Shown here: one piece after another, positions 58,582-64,000 of the stretch | How the letters are laid out: every line of letters begins with the position of its first letter | How positions within the stretch are numbered: position 1 is the stretch's first letter | Assembly (NCBI GenBank): GCA_037951165.1 | Contig: JBBDHG010000015.1 | Location: 11,258,501 to 11,322,500, forward strand | Direction of reading: 5' to 3' | Length of the DNA stretch: 64,000 bases | DNA from: Lophius americanus | Lineage: Eukaryota > Chordata > Actinopteri > Lophiiformes > Lophiidae | Program-made: the position numbers and the translations under genes | The notes under the pieces: model-generated | Told to the model about the DNA's origin: nothing | Seen by the model: the letters and a program-made list of their open reading frames with translations, nothing else | Databases searched by the model: none

Positions 58582-60429
58582 TTACATGTGGCTCTTCACG
58601 TGAAATTCTAAAGACGACCTTTGGCCAAAGCTACAACTGCACTGCTGACACTGGTACGGTTTCTCTCCAGTATGTTTCCTCATGTGAACCACCAGGTTGC
58701 CTTTCTGTGCAAAGGACTTGTGACACTCCTGGCATTTGTACGGCCTCTCTCCTGTATGTATCCGTATATGATTGACCAGGTCTGACTTCTGACAGAAGTT
58801 CCGCCCACAATACTGGCACTGATATGGTTTATCCTCCGTATGGATCCTAACATGTCTTATTAAAGTTTTAGTCAAGGAGAAGCATTTGCTGCAACAAGGG
58901 CACTTAAAAGGTTTTTCCACCGTTCCTGCTTCATGCATAACAGCAGGGTTTGTGGATTTTCCTGGATGTGGTGCCGGTAGGATATTGTTGACACTTAGAT
59001 GATTAGTCTCGGTCTCACATCGACCCGGTTCGGCTTGATTCACAGAGAGGAGTAGTTGATGGTCTCTGCCGTTGTCCGATACTCCATCATCAGGCCCTGC
59101 TGGCTCAGTTTTAATGTGATCAACCGGAACCACAGCTGAGGCGTCTTTATCAATATCGGCAACAGTCTGGATCTGGTAAAGACAAAGGGGCTGCAGGGAT
59201 TCTTGATCAAACTCACTCCTATCATAGGGAGTGATCCTCAGTGGAAAATACTTCATGCCGTCGTCCGATTCATCCTTTCTGGTGTCCGGTTCAATCTTCC
59301 GGGCAGGTGTCATTGATTTGAGGTGAATGTCTGTATCACTGAAACCCTGATATGGTCTCCCCTCAGCATGTTCTTTCCTGGAAAGAAGCAAATTGTCCTT
59401 CTGATCAAGGCTTTCATCACAATCTTGGTACATGTACGGTTTGGATCTATTGTGTATCCTGGTGTGAATGATGAATTCAGACTTTTGGTTGAAGTGGCAA
59501 TGGCAGAACTGGCACTTATACGATGCAGATTTGTCCTCCGAATGCAATTTAATGTGCTGTACCAGTGTCCTTTTGGAAGAAAAGATGCTAAAGCAAACGG
59601 GACACTTGAAGGTTTTCTTAACCCTGTGAATTTTCAAAGGTTTGTTTGAGTCATACTCCTGTTTCAGTTCAACATGTTCCATATCAGGCAGTATCTCCTT
59701 GTCACTTTGGTCACTGTCACTGGCTGGAGAGGATTCTAATTGAGTGTCTCTCATGTTGAGAGAGTCTTCTGTCTGCTCTGATGAGGTGTTTTCTGGCTCC
59801 CAGCTAACATTTAAGGTCACGCTGGCAGTTGCCTGCTCTGGACCAGACTGCAAATTCTCATCTGTGGTCTTCTGGAGAGAGTCTGGACCAAAGGAAAGGA
59901 CAACATTTATTTCAAGCCCTTGACATTTATTCAAAACTTCAAAATAAACATCGACAGTAATGCTGAATCCCAACTTCTTCCGTCAAAAATAAAGGGCATT
60001 TTCTGACATAAGCTGATAACACAATAAAAAAAACAGTTATGAATATGTATTCAAAGAAATACCGCTGACTATAAAACTGAAAATTTCATCCATCACGCTA
60101 TCAGTCAGATTTAAAAAAATCTGATATTTTTTGTTATTATATTTCCGTGCCATTGTTTTTGTGGAACACAAACACCTAACAAACTGACCTTCACTTTGTG
60201 GCTTGTCTGCATCCAGCAGTCTGTGGCTGCTGCCCAAGGCCCATTTTGAACACATGTCGTCTTCATATTCTATAATGATTCTCTGTACAATCTTGAAGAT
60301 CTCCTCGGCGGCGGCAGATAGACACTCATTGAGAAGCACTCTCAGTACTTCCATCTTGGCTGTCTTCACCATTCTGAGGTGTTCTCCGCAGTGACAATTG
60401 AGTGATGGGAATGTTAAAGATGTGGACAT
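58582..60429 (-). CDS. C2H2 zinc-finger protein, teleost N-terminal helical domain type
   Basis: Two coding exons on the complement, 60429-60189 and 59882-58582, give 513 residues. The donor is GTCAGT, the acceptor TTGGTCCAG, and the phase closes. I start at ATG 60429; the next, giving MVKTAKMEVL, is an alternative. The N-terminal MEVLRVLLNECLSAAAEEIF and IIEYEDDM form the helical, acidic-ended module common at the start of fish zinc-finger proteins. Fingers lie at about residues 173-194, 203-224, a broken one at 230-252, and four in tandem from 405 to the end with TGERPY/TGEKPY linkers. The middle region has SUMO-type motifs (IKTEP, LKQE). Role: likely DNA-binding nuclear factor. The specific gene could not be named. 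The broken third finger has lost its first Cys and first His (YMYQDCDESLDQKDNLLLSR). Confidence 0.85.
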
Positions 60430-62574
60430 TAGCTCCACCTGACCTTTCTCAGATCACACCTTGCTGAGGCCATGATTTCAAATACAACATCTTGTTGTAC
60501 TGGCTGGAGGCCCAACCTGATTCAACTTCAACAATCAGAAGAATTAGCTGGAAATCTGAAAGACAGACAACAGTATTTATTTTCAAGTCATTGGACTAAA
60601 ACTCTACAGAACTTTCTCATGAAATGGTAGTGATATGATCAGTGGTAATATATGTAGGGTAAGCAGTAGTAACACTACTAGAAGTAGCTATTGATAATAA
60701 TATTAATGATTGTAATAGTTATTGTATGAAAGGTTTTCAGTTATGGTAAAATTCCATTGAAATCTCACTTCTATTATTATTAGTAGAAATATTAGTAGTA
60801 TGAATTATGTCTGTGTGTTTATGCTTAAGGCACCTAGTAGTAGTAGTAGGCTTTGGTGTCTTTGACATTTGACTTGGTAGCTTACTGACATGTAGCTTTG
60901 ATCTCTTTGTTAGAAATAGAAGAGGGAATATCAATATTAAATAGTATTATGTGATTCTGCAGTGTAGTTTTGCATCAACACTCATCCCTTTGCTATGGCT
61001 AGACTTGAGATGTGGCTTTGAGGTTTTCTTGAAGGAATTTATAAATGTCACAGCAAACAATTTATTAAGTGTGGGTGCATAGCACTCAGGTAAACAAAAG
61101 ATTTGACACGTGGGACTTTTATGAAGGAAACTGAAAAAAAAACTTGGTACAAAATTACATAAGAGTGATATGGTAATCCATATGTAACATTTTTGGAATA
61201 AAGTAAAAACGACTTTGAAGCAAGGTTACAGGAATAGTGACATAAAAACACGTGTGACTTAAGTTAAGATAAGATAAAAAGATACTTTATTCATCCCACA
61301 TGGGGATATTACAGACCTTAATGGTCACCTGAAGACACATCTACGGTAGGACTACATAAAAGTGATATAGCAACATACATGTGAGGTATATGAAATAAAC
61401 TGTAAACCTTGTGGTAATAAGAATACAGTTAAAGGCTGCAATGGCAACCAATAAGTGAGTACAATAAAATGAACTTTAGACACGTTCTTAGAAGAATGCC
61501 AGACATGGAACCCCATACATGGCAACGATCTTAACCCCTTGTTATTTGTACTACTGTAACTTGTCCAAGGACAAAAGAGTCAAGTTCGAAGAAGTCAAAC
61601 GATTTATTGCTTCACATTTCGATGATAACTTATGCCATTAACCTAATGGAACCCAACCTGGACAAACAGTCAGCTGTTTCCGTCATAAATCACGCTGGAC
61701 GACAGTAAATGTTGGTTTCTCTTCTAATGCCGTAGCTCCATTCTCTTCTGCAGCTCTTCCTGAATTAGCGGAGTTAGCATTAGCTTAGTGGCTAAAGGAA
61801 AGCTAGCTGGCTCATACAAACAGGAGCTTGCAATAAAAACATCCCGCTAACCAGATATGTCGTGGCCTGGTATTGGTAGTTTTCTAAAGTGCAGTGGCTG
61901 CCCAAGCACTGAACGGTGCACAGCTAACTAGCTAGACAACTGTAATAAGGTGTACACGATCATGTTAGGCAGCTATAATGCTAAAAACATAGCATAGAAA
62001 GCGGCCACGCTCTTCTTCGTTGTATCCTAACAATACCGCCACCTACCGTTCTATTCCAGTACGTGTTCAATACTAGTCTTCTTCGTCCTTTTCGTTTTCG
62101 TTCTCTCATATTTTGTTTTTTGGTGACGTTTAAAAAAATCTCAAAACAGTTAAAATCTCAATTTCCTTTAGGTTATAATTATTATTCATTCACAATTTAC
62201 ACTGTCTATAAAGCGATGAAAGAAATGGAAACCTTCTAAAGCAATAACAAACAAAGTCAGGTCATGGGAAATAGGGGGGGTCACAGTGTGTTGGCTGCCA
62301 GGATGGAAGTTCCTTCCTCAGGGTCCCCACTGCTGTTGTAAAAGTAAATAAAGAAAGGAAAACAGATTTCACAAGGGGTTTGCTTGATCCGATAGAAAAT
62401 GTCTTTTTTATTGTTGTTGCATATTTTAATTGTTGTAATTTTTGTTAAATATTTTCAAATTCTAAAGTTCATTTAAAAATTTTATTTAAATTAAATACTT
62501 TTTAATTAAGTTAAAACATTTTTTAAGTATTTCAATACAAATTTTCAGATCTTTGTATGAATATGTTGGTTTTG
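60430..62574. other. 5' flank of the zinc-finger gene
   Basis: No further coding exon is supported. A GC-richer patch at 61730-62090 contains several GCTAGC and AGCTAGCT words, and on the minus strand TAGGTGGCGGTATTG. Such sequence commonly precedes fish zinc-finger genes and may be the promoter or a repeat. The segment from 60650 to 60860 is rich in TAGTAG/ATTATT words. Confidence 0.4.
61264..61320 (-). repeat. Retroelement 3' tail, minus orientation
   Basis: AAGATAAGATAAAAAGATAC, TTTATTCATCCCACATGGGG and ATATTAC follow the wording of a very common fish retroelement end (AGATAAGATACTTTATT...ATCCC...GGGGAAATT). Confidence 0.6.
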
Positions 62575-62815
62575 GAGTGACCTAGTCAAAGTCTGGACCA
62601 GAATCCCATTGCGGCGCTATGGTGGGACCTGACAATATCTGCTCACAGACCTTCCAATGTGTCTACAGAAACACAGTTCTGCAAAGAAGAGTGGTTCAAA
62701 ATTGTACCGCAGTGATATCAGAAACCAATTTCTGGTTATCAGAAGTGTTTGGCTAAAGGTGGAATAACCAGATTTTAAGTTCCTGGGGTAAATACATTTT
62801 GATACAGAGACCCGT
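62575..62815 (+). mobile_element. Tc1/mariner 3' coding relic
   Basis: GACCTAGTCAAAGTCTGGAC, GAATCCCATTGCGGCGCTAT, CTGCAAAGAAGAGTGGTTCA and GGTAAATACATTTTGATACA correspond in order to the end of a Tdr1-like transposase gene (SPDLNPIE region to stop) and its right terminus. Full of substitutions, inactive. Confidence 0.6.
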
Positions 62816-63156
62816 CCCTCAATATGCCAGAGAGTTATTGAATGATCAGTTTGTGAACTGTTGTTTCATGGAAACGCTGCATGTTTGAATCCTTACATGC
62901 AAAATGTTCACCAGATGGTGCCGTTCCCCTTTCATAGTTTCTGCAGAGGCCACTTCCCCCACATCTTTAGTATCTTACACTGTGATCCACATAAAGATTC
63001 AACATCTCACAGGTTGTTAAAAAAAACTCCAAATTAAATTGAGTAATTCTAAAGATTAAATAGGTGTTCAGGGCTAATACTTAATAGAAATCAGCATAGA
63101 AATAAAAAATCGAAAAGAAATAAATCAAAGAATTGTGGTGTGTGTCTATATTTCAG
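62816..63156. other. Intergenic, no feature recognised
   Basis: AT-rich sequence after the Tc1/mariner relic. No open frame or element end was recognised before the possible acceptor at 63147-63156. Confidence 0.4.
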
Positions 63157-63330
63157 GTCACATTCTGTGATCACCACGAACAGGAGCGATAGGAGTGAAC
63201 ACTGGGCAGCTGTGGCGGACCGCTTTGCCCATTCCTGTTGTGTGGGGTGGGAGTTTCCAGCTATACAGCTTAGGGGAAGAACGACAGGATGTCCTTTTCC
63301 TCATTCCTCAAGGACAGAATGACTTTTCAT
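63157..63330 (+). other. Possible terminal exon of an unidentified gene
   Basis: A patch of clearly higher GC follows a plausible acceptor (TGTGTCTATATTTCAG, ending 63156). The longest frames are only 60-61 codons, in two overlapping + frames, and neither resembles a family I know. No partner exon is visible upstream. It could equally be an old repeat. Confidence 0.2.
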
Positions 63331-63739
63331 GTGTGTGTCTTTTGAGAGTGGTTCAACTTTTCGTTGTTTTTTTTATGTAGTGTTATATATCATGTGCAAT
63401 GCTTCCGTAAGACACAAGGTTTGTGCGTTACTGTTCCAAAGTCCGATGTGCAATGCTGTTCTTTGCTATGTAATATGTATGTTTTTTTTATATATAGTTG
63501 ATGTTATTATTGGTTATTTAATGACATTTGATATATGCAGCAACATTGAGCCAAAGAAAATTAGCATGAAGTATGTCTATATATTTTTACAAAAAAAGTA
63601 ATGTATATCATATTGTATTGAAAGCATGTTATAAATATGTCATTATTAGATGATTTCCATTATTTTCTATTAGTTTGTTCCAGTGATGCCTCAAATAGGA
63701 CCCCATCTCGCAGATGGGGGTAAAAATATCCCTTTAAAA
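63331..63739. other. Intergenic, no feature recognised
   Basis: AT-rich sequence with T runs. A 90-codon frame at 63329-63601 has no known relatives. Confidence 0.4.
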
Positions 63740-64000
63740 AATACAGTTTTTACTGCTTATCCTGTTCATGGTTGCAGGAGAGGGTCGGAGCCTATTCCAG
63801 CCGACAGGCAGATTAAACCACAGGCCACAAAGAGACAAACAACCGTTCACTCCCACACCTACAGGCAATTCAGTGTCACCAGTTCGCCTACTGTACATTG
63901 CGTGTTTTTGGACTGCAGCAGGAAGCTGAAGTACCTGGAGGGAATCCACGCAAACGTGAGGAGAACATGCAAACTCCACACAGAAAGGCCCCAGGCTCCC
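63740..64000. repeat. Common fish dispersed repeat, running off the window
   Basis: CTTATCCTGTTCATGGTTGC, GGAGCCTATTCCAGCCGACA, TTTTTGGACTGCAGCAGGAA and GAGAACATGCAAACTCCACA match in order a repeat found throughout fish genomes. Its right end lies beyond the window. The minus-strand 81-codon frame across it is not a gene. Confidence 0.7.

Overview
The window is nuclear DNA of a vertebrate, almost certainly a ray-finned (teleost) fish. It is AT-rich, has long intergenic stretches and spliced genes with GT-AG introns. It carries fish-type repeat remnants: PIF/Harbinger, Tc1-like and hAT-like DNA transposons, L2-, RTE- and Rex3-like retroelements, and tRNA-derived SINE fragments. There is no sign of prokaryotic operons, CRISPR arrays, rRNA or intact tRNA genes.

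Five protein-coding genes can be supported. (1) znf518a, + strand, 4375-8484: one large coding exon for a zinc-finger protein. (2) adgra1 (GPR123-type adhesion GPCR), - strand, 37951-27811: six coding exons, the first holding only the ATG. (3) tmem26, - strand, 47103-41683: five exons. (4) cabcoco1 (C10orf107-type ciliary coiled-coil protein), + strand, 49842-53981: about six exons, divergent from tmem26. (5) An unnamed C2H2 zinc-finger gene, - strand, 60429-58582: two coding exons. Exon joins were worked out by hand from splice signals, reading-frame phase and remembered human relatives. All phases close for adgra1, tmem26 and the unnamed zinc-finger gene. The first intron of cabcoco1 is uncertain.

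Layout: 1-4.3 kb is repeat-laden upstream sequence. 4.4-8.5 kb is znf518a. 8.5-27.8 kb is a gene desert with three related PIF/Harbinger relics, LINE tails and microsatellites. 27.8-38.8 kb is adgra1, with a 23-bp minisatellite in one intron, a GC-rich 5' region, and a duplicated putative promoter/first exon. 39.5-41.6 kb is an L2-like relic and a degenerate AT-rich tandem repeat. 41.7-47.1 kb is tmem26, with a 5'-truncated L2-like element in its last intron. 47.1-49.8 kb separates the divergent tmem26 and cabcoco1 genes. 54-58.5 kb is repeats. 58.6-60.4 kb is the zinc-finger gene. 60.4-64 kb is repeats plus one unexplained possible exon.

From memory, human relatives of all four named genes lie on the long arm of chromosome 10, and TMEM26 and CABCOCO1 are divergent neighbours there too. 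The window therefore looks like an ordinary conserved-linkage block. The genes do not form one pathway. I found no convincing new biological system. The most interesting items are the adgra1 5' structure (an ATG-only start exon and a decayed promoter duplication), the palindrome-bearing minisatellite, and three strong inverted repeats.
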